Origin: Fragum whitleyi
Taxonomy: Eukaryota > Mollusca > Bivalvia > Cardiida > Cardiidae
Length of the DNA stretch: 64,000 nucleotides
Direction of reading: 5' to 3'
Assembly (NCBI GenBank): GCA_948146395.1
Contig: OX411543.1
Location: forward strand, 31,267,058 to 31,331,057
A program made the translations under genes and the position numbers. Of this stretch, positions 36,541 through 48,453 are shown one piece after another (the first letter of the stretch is position 1; each line of letters opens with the position of its first letter). The notes beneath the pieces were generated by a model, which searched no databases, was not told the DNA's origin, and saw only the letters and a list, made by a program, of their open reading frames with translations.

Positions 36541-36960
36541 CTAGAAAGCCATGAATGGCTTGAGTCGCTCCACAGGTTTGAAATTCTTGTAAAAGCAAAT
36601 AAAAAGTTTTGACTAGATTTTTTAGATATTTTGGGTTCTACAAATGTTGAAAATGATTTTCAAAGTTTCATCTATATAAAATATACAGAAATGACCTCCG
36701 CCCATAAAAGACATATTTTTCATCCAATCAAAATAATTTTTGGCTGTATGATAATGGGTCACCCAAAGGTCATACCAAAATGTTTGATTGATATCTATCA
36801 CTTTCATTCTGAGAAAATGATTTTCAAAGTTTCCACTATATAACATATTGAGAAATGACCTCCGCCCATAAAATACATATTTTTCATCCAATCATTTTAA
36901 TTTTTGGTAGACGGATGAAGGGTGTGAAAAATCTGTGATAGGTTGAACAAAAATCTGTAA
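36541..36960 (+). repeat. Two-copy 164-bp tandem repeat
   Basis: GATTTTCAAAGTTTC begins copies at 36655 and 36819. Each copy carries GAAATGACCTCCGCCCATAA and CATATTTTTCATCCAATCA. A short palindrome (CCATGAATGG) near 36549 and the GAGTCGCTCCACAGG stretch resemble tandem-core element heads, so this may be a decayed family member. Confidence 0.65.
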
Positions 36961-38097
36961 TTTTATATGATCTGCTTATTCCGTCAATACCTTCATCACT
37001 GCAATGACGTCACAGGTCAGTTTCAATAGCGGGCTACAGGTGTGATAAGAGAAAAAAATCGATTTTACCATTATCGTATATATTTTCATTTTGAATATCG
37101 CATCAGATTATTTTAATACATCTCTTTGCATTAATGTAAGGTCAATAGAGCTCTTCATTTGACCTTTAACTCACTGATCATGCAATCATGTTACATGTCT
37201 TTCATTATTTTATGAGTTGAATTAATCAAGGATCGAAGCTAAGTGACTGGGTAATGATACCCCAGTTTTGTCTAGATTTATGATTGGTCAGTTATTTATT
37301 TCAGGGTGTTAGCCTGGTGAAATTTTAACAGGACAGATTGCTTAAGAATCAACAATGTTGAAGAATGAGGAAGCCTCAACAGGGCCATAAGAACTTGGTC
37401 TGGGCTCAGGAACATCTACTTTGTCAGTATCTTCTGCTCTTTTGGCCAAAACTCTGATGCAAAAGAAAATAATAGTCTTGGAGCACCTTTTAGTTTGATC
37501 CATTGAGCAAAAATACTGTAAGGCCAAAAAAATAAGTGTTTTCATGGTCAACCTACAGACCATATTTTTTCCCTTGAGTCTGTATTTTATATCACCACAA
37601 AAAAAAAAAAAAAAGATAGAAAATTGCCGAGCTCCAGTTTAGGTTATTTATATTGAACTGATCTGATACAGATTTTCCAGGCAATTTTACCGTTTCTGAT
37701 CTCGATCTGATCATATTCATAAAATATGTTGTTTTACAAAATCGCGACATCCACTATCGTCAGTAGAAACTCTGATCATGCTTGCGAATTACTCTCAAAG
37801 TGGCTACAATTATTAATTATCAGAATAATTGATGTTGACCATTCAATTGCTCAATAAATAGAAATGTATCTGCAGAAAGACAAACATTTCATTTTCTAAT
37901 AGGTTCAATTGGCACATGAAAGAAACAGAGTCTTAGAATTCAAAAACATTTTGATTGTTGATAGTGAAATCTCACGCTTCCTGCCAAAATGTTCACAAAA
38001 GAAATATACATGTAGTCCAGATCATGTGTGAATATTATAATTATTCCAGGTTGTTGAATCCCAGCTCCCCTTCTGAATTACCTTTCTTCCTAGACCA
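36961..38097. other. Stretch without a recognised gene
   Basis: AT-rich DNA with a poly(A) run at 37598-37614; nothing else recognised. Confidence 0.5.
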
Positions 38098-38639
38098 TTA
38101 AGGTTTGAAGCTCCACGAGCTATTGTCATGGCGAGGTGTCCGTCGTGCATCCGTGCGTAAACTTTTCTTTAAACATCTGAACCAATGGGCTGATTTCAAT
38201 GAAACTTTACCAGAATGTTCCTTGGGTGACCCTCTTCTAAAGTTGTTCAAGAAATTTGGATTCACCCCCAAATATGGGCGTTGCAGGGTGTGGCTTATTT
38301 TGACCCCAAAATCTTTGAACTACATCCTCTCCTGAACCATGGGGCTGATTTCATTGAAACTTTACCAGAATGTTCCTTGGGTGACCCTCTTCTGAAGTTG
38401 TTCATGAAATTTGGATTGACCCCCAAATATGGGCGTGGCAGGGTGAGGTTTTTTTTTGGCCCCAAAATTTTTGAATGACATCTCCTCCTGTACCATTAGG
38501 CCGATTTCAATGAAACTTTACCAGAATGTTCCTTGGGTGACCCTCTTCTAAAGTTGTTCAAGAAATTTGGATTGGATTAGATCCACTGGATCAATAAAAA
38601 TTCAGGTGATCGGTTTAGGGCCATTCTGGTCCTCTTGTT
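38098..38639 (+). mobile_element. Tandem-core element, L-like family
   Basis: GAAGCTCCACGAGCTATTGT and a degenerate GTCCGTCGTGC stretch are followed by about three units with GATTTCAATGAAACTTTACC and TTCCTTGGGTGACCCTC. It ends CAGGTGATCGGTTTAGGGCC, a short hairpin and GGTCCTCTTGTTT. Confidence 0.7.
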
Positions 38640-38850
38640 TCAAAGTGATATCTAAATAGTTTTCTTTCTTGTAATTTTACATATTAGTTAAATAAGTTCA
38701 TTCCTTCATAAGTCAATTTCAACTTAGAAAATGTCTGAATTCCTTGTGAATGCTGTTCACTTTCATTACCTTCTATTTTCAATATCTCTCTTTCAAATCT
38801 TGAGATTTTTAAGCCAGTGGAGCGATAAAGGCCCCTTGGGCCTCTTGTTT
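38640..38850 (+). mobile_element. 3' end of a tandem-core element, D family
   Basis: Ends with AGCCAGTGGAGCGATAAAGG, a GGCCCCTTGGGCC hairpin and TCTTGTTT. The same terminus appears at 41612-41640. Confidence 0.6.
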
Positions 38851-39206
38851 CTTTGAAACTACTCAACCTCTAACAAAAATTCAGTTTCTTTTCAATGGCA
38901 TGCAAATGTACATAAATAATTGAGCGTATCTACTGAACTTGATTGAAAACAAATTGTTTAGATGTTACATGGGATTGAAAACATATTTTTCAGATGTTAC
39001 ATGGTCAAATAAATGTTGATGTCTTTCTTGCTGATCTCCTGAATCTTTTTTAAAATTAAAATAACTTAACTGTTAACATTTAATAAATTAAATCCTAATC
39101 ACAATATACGAGGGCTAAAGGTGTACTAACATGCAGAGCATGATACAATTTCTTAACGTTTGCACTCTGAAGGCAGGGCGGCCTCACTCAGACAGTCTTT
39201 GTTTTT
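38851..39206. other. Stretch without a recognised gene
   Basis: AT-rich; nothing recognised. Confidence 0.5.
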
Positions 39207-40092
39207 AGCTCACCTGAGCACAACATGCTCATGGTGAGCTTTTGTGATCACCTTTTGTCCATCGTGCGTCGGAAGTCCTCAACAATTCTTTAAACATCTT
39301 CTCCTCGGTAACCATTGGGCCAATTTCAACCAAACTTGGCAGGAATATTCCTTGGATGACCCTTCTCAAAACTTGTTCGTGGATTTTTGATTGACCCCCC
39401 AAACATGGGCGTGGCAGGGCGGGGCAGTTTTTTACCTTGAAATCTTCAAATATCTTCTCCGCAACCAAATTTGGCAGAAATGTACCTTGGGTGACCCTTC
39501 TCAAAACTTGCTCATGGATTGGTGTTTGACCCCCAAATATGGGTATGGCAGGGAGGAGCGGTTTTTGACCTTGAAATCTTTAAACATCTTCTCCTAAGTA
39601 ACCATCAGACCAATTTCAATCAAACTTGACAATATTGTTCCTTTGGTGACCTTCTCAAAGCTTGTTCATGAAATTTTGATTGACTCCAAAATATAGGTGT
39701 TGCAGGGCGGGGCTTATTTTGAGGCCGAAATCTTTGACTGACATCTTCTTCTGAACCACTGGTCTGATTTCAATGGAACTTTACAAGAATGTTTCTTGGG
39801 TGACCCTCTTCAAAAGTTTTTTGTGAAATTCTGAGAGGCCCATAAATATGGGCATGGCAAGGGGGAGGGGGGGGGGGGGGCTTATTTTAGCCCAAAATCT
39901 TTAAAACATCTTCTTCTCAGTAACCAATGGGTGGCAGGGGTCTATTTTCTCTTTGAATTCTTGGAAATTACACCTCCTCTTCAAGAACTTGGCAAATGTG
40001 AATGTAACATTGCAAGAAAATTTCTTGGGTTAGATTGACTGGACCAATAAAATTCAGGTGAGCAGTTTAGGGCCATCTTGGCCTCCTTGTTT
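39207..40092 (+). mobile_element. Tandem-core element, L family
   Basis: 5' hairpin AGCTCACCTGAGCAC ... TGCTCATGGTGAGCT, then units with AACCAAACTTGGCAG, TCCTTGGGTGACCC and GGGCGTGGCAGGGCGGGG. A run of about 14 G occurs near 39866-39880. The 3' end is CAGGTGAGCAGTTTAGGGCC, a hairpin and CTCCTTGTTT. Confidence 0.8.
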
Positions 40093-40484
40093 AAATAGCT
40101 ACGTACGCTGTAGTCACGTGTATTGTTTAGTCAAATTAATGAATATAAAAGATCAAAAACATCAACTAGGCTAGACAAAAAATAAGTAGACTTTTACTAT
40201 TACTTTGGATTTTTATGATGGAAATAAATGAGATTTTGTACACATCTCAGACCATTTAATGTTGACATAATACTAAATTTACAAGAGTCTGCAATGACTA
40301 TGATGTAAAAAATCCAATATTTGACCATCCTGGGTAGGTGCAATCGGCAAAACCCATTTTGTAACATTACTTCCTAGTGTAGCTACCCGATATTGTCCCC
40401 TCAATTTGGACGAAACCCTTCCTATTTACGTGTTTATGTAATCTGTTAGGATGTTTAAAATCTAAGCATAATCATTTCGGTTTT
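40093..40484. other. Stretch without a recognised gene
   Basis: AT-rich; nothing recognised. Confidence 0.5.
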
Positions 40485-41640
40485 AAGCCCCACTGGCTGA
40501 AGGCTAGCGATCTATTGTCGTGGCGGAGTGTCTGTGGTGTGTCCGTGCATCCATCTGTCTGTCCGAAAACTTAACCAAACTTAACCTTGCCAATATCTTC
40601 AAGCCTATTCAAGATACAAAGCTAATATTTGGCATGGTGATAGATCTCAATGATCCGCATCCCGTGGTACCAAAGTCAAGGTCATGTGACAAGGTCAAGG
40701 TAATCTGTCAAGGTCAAACTTTGAAAAAAAAAAAAGCCGTTACGGGGGCATTCGTGTTTCACGAACACATCTTGTTTCACTTTGAAATCTTTAAAAAATC
40801 TTATCCCAAACCATTGAGCCGATTTCAATGAAACTTGGCATGGATGTTCCTTGGGTGACCCTTTACCTAAATTGTTCAAGAAATTTTGATTGGCCCATAA
40901 ATATGGGCATGGCAGGGTGGGACTTATTTTGAGCCCGAAATCTTTGAACGACATCTCCTTCTGAACCACTGGACTGATTTCAATGAAACTTTAACAGAAT
41001 GTTCTTTGGGTGACCCTGTACTTAAATTGTTTGCTAAATTTTGATTTGTTCATAAACATGGGCGTGGCAGGGTGGGGCGTTTTTTTGAGCCCGAAATCTT
41101 GGAATGACATTTTCTCCTGAACCACTTGGCTGATTTCAATGAAACTTTTAAAGAATGTTCCTTGAGTGTATCTTTTTAAAAATTAATAGCTTAATTTTGA
41201 TTGGCCCATAAATTTGGGCTTGGCAGGGCCGGGCTTATTTTGAGGCCAAAATCTTTGAACTATATCTCCTGGGGAACCACTGAGCCAATTTCAATGAAAT
41301 TTTACCAGAATGTTTTTTTGGGTGACTATTTTTCTTACATTGTTAAAGAAATTTTGATTGGTCCTTAAATATGGGCATGGCAGGCGGGCCTATTTTGAGC
41401 CCGAAATCTTTGAACAACATCTTCTGAACCATATGTTTTAAAAAGATGGGTAAAGGATTGAAGTTTCATTGTGATTGAGTATTTTTTACGCAATATGGAC
41501 CAGAACCAGTTAATCATTATAAAATAGGTCTTAGGAGATTTCGGAGTGTAAATGTATTCATTTATAGTAAACTTTATTTCATGAAAGTCTAAAGATTTTA
41601 AAGCCAGTGGAGCGATACAGGCTCTCTTGGGTCTCTTGTT
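40485..41640 (+). mobile_element. Tandem-core element, D family, carrying an M-family tail
   Basis: Starts AAGCCCCACTGGCTGAAGGC and ends AAGCCAGTGGAGCGATACAG, then a hairpin and TCTTGTTT, so the ends carry a subterminal inverted repeat (CCACTGGCT / AGCCAGTGG). After the microsatellite the sequence becomes M-family core and M-family 3' terminus (40565-40777, TTACGGGGGCATTCG ... CATCTTGTTT), and then D-type units (GAAACTTGGCATGGATG, TCCTTGGGTGACC). Confidence 0.7.
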
Positions 41641-41682
41641 TCCAATTCAAAGTCGGTAAGCTAAGGGCATGTGTCAATTTTT

Positions 41683-44600
41683 TATACGCCCGAAGTGTCG
41701 TATTATGTTATGGCCTCGGTCGTCCGTCCGTCTGTCTGTCTGCCTGCCCGTCTGTCTGTCTGTTAGCAATTTTTTGTGTGCGCAACTCCTCCTTAACTAT
41801 CAATGGGAATGAACTGAAACTTTGCACAATTACTCCCTATGATGTTTAGTCATGAATAAGACCTATGAAATTCAAATCACTTCAGTCATTCCTGAGAAAT
41901 CTTGAATTATCTGCCCTTGAATTTAACGTAAATCACTATAATTTGATCACTATATTTTGTGCGCAGAACTCCAAAAGCCAATTGCACTGAAAGGGTACAA
42001 GACACAATTACTCTCTATGATGTCTATTTGGGCATAAGACCTTAGAAATTCAAATGGCTCCAGTCATTCCAGAGAAATCTTGAATTATTTGCCCTTGAAT
42101 TAAACAAAAATCACCGTTTTTTTTGTGTGCAGCTCCTTAACTATCAATTGAAATGATTGAACTAGACACAATTACTCTCTATGATGTCTAGTTGTGCATA
42201 AGACTTTTCAATTCAAAATGCTCCAGTCATTCCTGAATAATCTTGAATTATCTGCCCTTGAGTTGAATGAAAAAAAAAAAAATAAATAAAAAATTGTCAG
42301 CTCACTTTCTCCTACATTTTGGATGGGAATAAAAAGAAACTTGCCAAAATGACTATGTAAGTTGTCTATTTGTGCTTAGGACTAAATATTTTTCACATGT
42401 TAAGTAGTTCCTGATTCATTTGCCCTTTACTTCACAAAAAGTTTAAAATTACAGTTTTTTTTGTGTGTGTGCACAACTCCTACAAATTTGATTGGATTGA
42501 AATGAATCTTGCCACAATGTAACCCTGATATTTGGTTGAGCTTGGGTTTTTTAGCTCACCTGAGCACGAAGTGCTCATGTGAGCTATTGTGATCACCTTT
42601 CGTCCGGCGTCCGTCCGTCGGTCGTCCGTCGTCCGGCATCCGTCAACAATTTCTTTAAACGACATCTCCTCCTAAACTACTATGCCAATTAACACCAAAT
42701 TTTACAGAAATGTTGCTTAGGTGGTCCCCTTCAAAAATAGCTAAAAGAATTGAAATCCATGAAAAACTGGTTGCTATGGCAACAAAAGGTGAAATTTTAA
42801 GAAAATCTTTAAAATTCTTCTTCTTCTCAACCAGTAGTCCTACAGACTTAAAACTTGGCACGAATGATCAGTTCATAGACCTGAATTAAAATAGCTAAAA
42901 TCATATCTGTCGGGCTGCCAGGTGCGGAGCACCAGGGGGGAGGGGGTAATACTTTGGGTCAATTTTGTAATCTTTAAGCTTCTTCTTCTTCGGAACCAGG
43001 AGCCCTACAGACTTGAAAATTGGCATGGATGATCAGCTCATAGACCTTAATAAAAATAGCTAAAATCATATCTGTCGGGCTGCCAGGTGCAGAGCACCAG
43101 GGGGGAGGGGGGAGTACTTTTGTGAAAATTTTGTAATCTTTAACCTTCTTCTTCTTCGGAACCAGAAGCCCTACAGACTTGAAAATTGGCATGGATGATC
43201 AGCTCATAGACCTTAATAAAAATAGCTAAAATCATATCTGTCGGGCTGCCAGGTGCGGAGCACCAGGGGGGAGAGGGTAGTACTTTTGTGAAAATTTTGT
43301 AATCTTTAACCTTCTTCTTCTTCTGAACAAGGAGCTTGACAGATTTGAATATTGGCATGGATGATCAGCATATGGACCTTTATAAAAATAGCTAAAATCA
43401 TGACTGTAGATTCACCAGGTGCGGAGCAACAGGGGGGAGAGGGTAGTACTTTTGTGAAAATTTTGTAATCTTTAACCTTCTTCTTCTTCTGAACCAGGAG
43501 CCCTACAGACTTGAAAATTGGCATGGAGATCAGCATATGGACCTGAATAAAAATAGCTAAAATCATGACTGTAGATTCACCAGGTGCGGAGCACCAGGGG
43601 GGAGGGGGTTGTACTTTTGTGAAATTTTGTAATCTTTAACCTGATTCTTCTTCTGAACCACAAGCCCTACAGACTTGAAAATTGGCATGGAGGATCAGCT
43701 CATAGACCTTAATAAAAATAGCTAAAATCATGACTGTAATGCCACCAGGTGCGGAGCACCAGAGGGGGAGGGGGGAGTACTTTTGTGAAAATTGTAACTT
43801 TAACCTGATTCTTCTAATGAACCAGGAGCCCTACAGACTTCAATATTGGCATGGATGAAAAGCATATTGATCTTAAATTAAATAGCTAAAATCATGAATG
43901 TAGGGCCACCAGATGCGGAGCATTAGGGGGGAGGGGATAGTATTTTGGATCAAATTTGAAATCTTTAACCTTATTCTTCTCCTGGATCAGGAACCCTACA
44001 GACTTGAAAATTATCATGGGTGATCAATATATTGACCTTAATAAAATAGCTAAAATGATGACTGTAGGGTCACCAGGTGCTGAGTGTCTTGGGGAGGGGG
44101 TAGTACTTTGGATCAATTTTGAAATCTTTTAACTTCTTCTAATGAACCAGGAGTCCTACAGACTAGAAAATTGGTATGGATGATCAGCATATGGACATAA
44201 ATTGAATTAGCTAAAATCATGACTGTTGATTAACCAGGTGCAGAGCATCTTGGGGGAGGGGGGGAGTGCTTGGTTGAGAATTTTGAATCCCTACAGCCTT
44301 TATATTTGACATGGATTGATCAACTCATTAAAGGAAACTTTAAAAGTCTCAGACTCAGCCTTTATATCTGGCATAGATTAGCTGATCACAGACCTTTTAT
44401 GAAAAAGCTTAGATAAATAATGACCAGGGGAGGAGCAGAGGGGAGGGGGGGGGAAGGATTATTTCAAATGTTATCTGATTGAATAATTGAAAATCTCTTT
44501 TTTCTGTGGTTGCATGGACATACCTAGGTAATGAAGCTTTTTTCTCAGGTGAGCGCACCCAGGGCCAACGGCCCTCTTGTCTTGTATTATCTGCCCTTGA

Positions 44601-44867
44601 ATTGTTTGAATTTCACTATATTTCTTTTGTGAGCACCTGGTCACACTTTGAATTGGAATGAACTGAAACTTACAAAATGACTGTTTGGCGTATAGTTGTG
44701 CATAAAACCATTTTCAATTTACACTCTTAGGGTCATACTATGTTACGGCCCCAGTCGTCTGTCTGTCTGCAATTTTTCTAGCTATCATTCAAGCTCACGT
44801 TACTGACAAGCCAAGGTTACTGACAAGCCCCATCGGGCATATATGTGCCGCTCTGTGAAGCTCTTGT
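41683..44867 (+). mobile_element. Tandem-core element, E family (outer)
   Basis: Starts TATACGCCCGAAGTGTCGTA with GTCCGTCCGTCTGTCTGTC. The units contain GAACTGAAACTTTGCAC, ATTACTCTCTATGATGTCTA and TCTGCCCTTGAATT. It ends CATCGGGCATATATGTGCCG and GCTCTTGTTTT, with ATCGGGCATATA being the inverted counterpart of the start. It is interrupted at 42553-44580. Confidence 0.75.
42553..44580 (+). mobile_element. L-family element nested in the E-family element
   Basis: AGCTCACCTGAGCACGAAGTG opens it and GGCCAACGGCCCTCTTGT closes it. The core has about ten units of about 166 bp with GATCAGCTCATAGACCTTAA, AGGTGCGGAGCACCA and GGGGGGAGGGGG. It is the plus-strand relative of the elements inserted in the LINEs. 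The open frames of 72-86 codons on the minus strand are translations of the repeat. Confidence 0.9.
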
Positions 44868-46394
44868 TTTCATTTTGCCGATAAAAACAGCAGAGTTGGG
44901 AGTCAAAAACAGGGTTGGTCGGGTTAGCGGAAACACAACATTTGTTTTTTTACGCCTAAGCAAGCATCTAAAAATGTCTACTGTCAAAGAGTGTTCTTTA
45001 ATGCAGGTGCTTGTTTAAGACAAATTAATTAACCCTTTCCCAAACAGGAAGGTAGACTAAAGGGTTACCTAGACTGAACAGTCACCTGGGTAAACCAATA
45101 ACCAATACCAAATAAGGAATTTCCAATATCCAGACACTATCTGAACAGGCTATTATTGGATTTTCAAAATTTCTTGACATTTTTTACACATGTGTTAAAA
45201 AATGTAAAATTTGACCCTTTATTTCAAATCTCACATTTTCATGATCTATAAAAATATTTTTGTGGAAAAGATGAGCTTTCACATGGTGTTATTCTTTTTA
45301 TTGTGCTATTGCAACTTTAGGAGCTATAAGAAGTTGAACTTGATGCTTAATTTTCCCATTATTTTTTTCTCCTATTTTACCATTAAATTAATTAAGGTCT
45401 GTTCTTCTAAATGGAGCAACAAAGCTTTAATAACAGAAACACAATTATTTTATTAAATGATGTCTTTGGAAGAATTAATTTTCAATAAAATGGTATAATT
45501 TTTATAACATTTGATGGTGAAATTAAGAAGTAAAACTGATTTGAACATACATGATTGTGTCTATACATTTTATATTTCTTTAACATTTCCTATTTCTTCC
45601 TTTATTTATTTACTTTTTTTATCAAAATGTATTTCATGATGTGTAATTTAAAAAAAAACAACTCTCTTTCTGTGAAGGAAAGGCACATTTATGTAAATTG
45701 GCACACAAGTTTTTTGTTTGTTTGTTTATTTTTTCATTATACAATAATAGGCAAACATTTCAAAATCAAAATACCAGTCAATGATGAAAGCAAGATTTTG
45801 AAATGAATGGGCAGACTTAGGTTGGAAAGCAATGAGAGAAAAGGAGAAAGAGCTGATTTATCCAAACCATGTCTTGTTTAGCCTTTCACAACAAAGAGAA
45901 CTTTGGAAAAAAAATCAGGGAGAGAGAAAATGTTAAAAACAGCATTTTGTCATTTTCTCTCTGTGTTTTCTTCAAATGGAAGTTTTATTTTATCATTTTT
46001 TGTAATGTATTCAAATTTTTTGTACATTTTCCAACACTGGTCATGGGCTAAATAATGTGAAATTGCCGATAGAAATTGTTGTTGTTGTTGTTGTTTTTAA
46101 TCATCATTACTGATTAGCGATCTTATAATGACAATCTACATTGTTATTACATATTTTCAAAATCATTTCAAGTCTATTTTTATACTCGAGAAAATCGTCG
46201 ATTTACAGCTTAGCATCAGTCGACGATCAAAATCGTGTAACTACAACTAAAATCATCGGAAGTAATGGTAGTTTAGCAGTCCATCCAAGAAATCTCAATA
46301 CAAAATATCTATCTCCGCGATTCTGCAAACTAATTTTATTTCAAGTCCGTACTTGACAAAATATTATCAAAAGAATGATGAATATCGTATTTTT

Positions 46395-47924
46395 AGCTCA
46401 CCTGAGCACGAAGTGCTCATGTGAGCTATTGTGATCACCTTTCATCCGGCGTCCGTCCGTCGGTCGTCCGGTCGTCGTCCGGCGTCCGTCAACAATTTCT
46501 TTAAACAACATCTCCTCCTAAACTACTGGGCTGATTTACACCAAATTTTACAGAAATGTTGCTTAGGTGGTCCCCTTCAAAAATATCTAAAAGAATTGAA
46601 ATCCATGAAAAACTCTGGTTGCTATGGCAACAAACAGTGAAATTTAAAGAAAACATTTAAAATTCTTCTTCTTCTCAACCAGTAGTCCTACAGACTTAAA
46701 ACTTGGCATGGATGATCAGTTCATAGACCTGAATTGAAATAGCTAAAATCATATCTTTTGGGCCACCAGGTGCGGAGCACCAGGGGGGAGGGGGTAGTAC
46801 TTTGGGTAAATTTTGTAATCTTCAAGCTGCTTCTTCTTCGGAACCAGGAGCCCTACAGACTTGAAAATTGGCATGGATGATCAGCTCATAGACCTGAATA
46901 AAAATAGCTAAAACCATATCTGTTGGGCTGCCAGGTGTGAAGCACCAGGGGGGAGGGGATAGTACTTTTGTGAAAGTTTTGTAATCTTTAACCTTCTTCT
47001 TCTGATGAATCAGGAGCCTGACAGATTTGAAAATTGGCATGGATGATCAGTATATGGACCTTTATAAAAATAGCTAAAATCATGACTGTAATACCACCAG
47101 GTGCGGAGCACCAGGGGGGAGAGGGTAGTACTTTTGTGAAAATTTTGTAACTTTAACCTTCATCTTCTAAAATAACCAGGAGCCCTTCAGACTCCAATAT
47201 TGGCATGGATGATAAGCATATGGATCTTAAATATAATAGCTAAAAGCATGAATGTAGGTCCACCAGATGCGGAGCATTAGGGGGGAGGGGGTAGTACTTT
47301 GGATCAATTTTGAAATCTTTAACCTTATTCTTCTCCTGGATCAGGAACCCTACAGACTTGAAAATTGTAATGGGTGATCAATACATTGACATTAATAAAA
47401 ATAGCTAAAATCATGACTGTAGGGTCACCAGGTGCTGAGTGTCTTGGGGAGGGGGTAGTACTTTGGATCATTTCTGAAATCTTTAAACTTCTAATGAACC
47501 AGGAGTCCTACAGACTTGAAAATTGGTATGAATGATCAGCATATGGACATCAATTGAATTAGCTAAAATCATGACTGTAGATTCACCAGGTGCAGAGCAT
47601 CTTGGGGGAGGGAGAGTGCTTTGTTGAGAATTTTGAATCCCTACAGCCTTTATATTTGACATGGATTGATCAACTCATTAAAGAAAACTTTAAAAGTCTC
47701 AGACTCAGCCTGTATATCTGGCATTGATTAGCTGATCACAGACCTTTTATGAAAAAAGCTTAAATAAATAATGACCAGGTGAGGAGCAGAGGGGGGGGGG
47801 GGATTATTTCAAATGTTATCTGATTGAATAAGTGAAAATCTCTTTTTCTTTGGTTGCATGGACATACCTAGGTAATGAAGCTTTTTTCTCAGGTGAGCGA
47901 CCCAGGGCCAACGGCCCTCTTGTT
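46395..47924 (+). mobile_element. L-family element nested in the piggyBac-like element
   Basis: It has the L-family hairpin start, a GTCCGTCGGTCGTCC microsatellite, about seven units with AGGTGCGGAGCACCA and G-rich runs, and the end GGCCAACGGCCCTCTTGTTT. It is very similar in unit order to 42553-44580. Confidence 0.9.
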
Positions 47925-48241
47925 TGCCTTTATTATTTCATAACTAGACCCAAGAAATATCTTTTGTTTACTAATCACCCATGACAACGTAAATTCAAAA
48001 ACTTTGTTGTTATCGATCCCGCTATACACCGAGATATTGCGATTACACAAAACCGAAATATTCTCCCCTACAATTTTCGTTCTTTTTTTGGACCCGAAAA
48101 TTAACGGAGAAAAGATTGCGGATGCAAACTAGCTCTATTTTGTCCAAATTTTTATGCGAAGAAACATTTTCTTATTTGCGCTTAAGATTAAGATTTCAAT
48201 GTTTCAGTCTCTTTATATATCGCATAGAATAAGCAAGTCAA
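47925..48241. other. Interior of the piggyBac-like element, no gene recognised
   Basis: AT-rich sequence where the body of a transposase would be expected; no DDD-type motif is visible. Confidence 0.5.
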
Positions 48242-48453
48242 TCACACCCTTGGAGGCCTAAACTGCCCATGCCACTCGGGATCTGCCTGAGGCAGCGGCT
48301 CGTCAATCTCAGAATCGGAAGATTTCTCAGAATCGGAAGAATCTACAGGCGAAAATCCAGAAAATTCTGAAATATCTGTGTCAGAATCAAATCTGAGCAC
48401 ATGTCTTCAGACTCTGAACTATGCGAAGACTCGTCAGACTCATAACCAGACAT
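48242..48453 (-). pseudogene. Acidic N-terminal remnant, probably of a piggyBac-type transposase
   Basis: From the ATG at 48453 the minus strand reads MSGYESDESSHSSESED. A frame change after about 20 residues is followed by DISEFSGFSPVDSSDSEKSS and then PEWHGQFRPP, stopping at 48242. Ser/Asp/Glu-rich N-termini of this kind precede the catalytic domain in PGBD/piggyBac transposases, and the position inside a TTAA-flanked element agrees. The catalytic domain with its aspartates is missing. Low-complexity acid-rich proteins of other kinds could look similar. Confidence 0.5.

Noticed and set aside
42974..43566. Minus-strand 72-86-codon open frames (MPIFKSV-type), also at 9061, 14315 and 46822
   Set aside because: They are translations of the 166-bp core units and occur in many copies in both orientations; there is no independent coding evidence.
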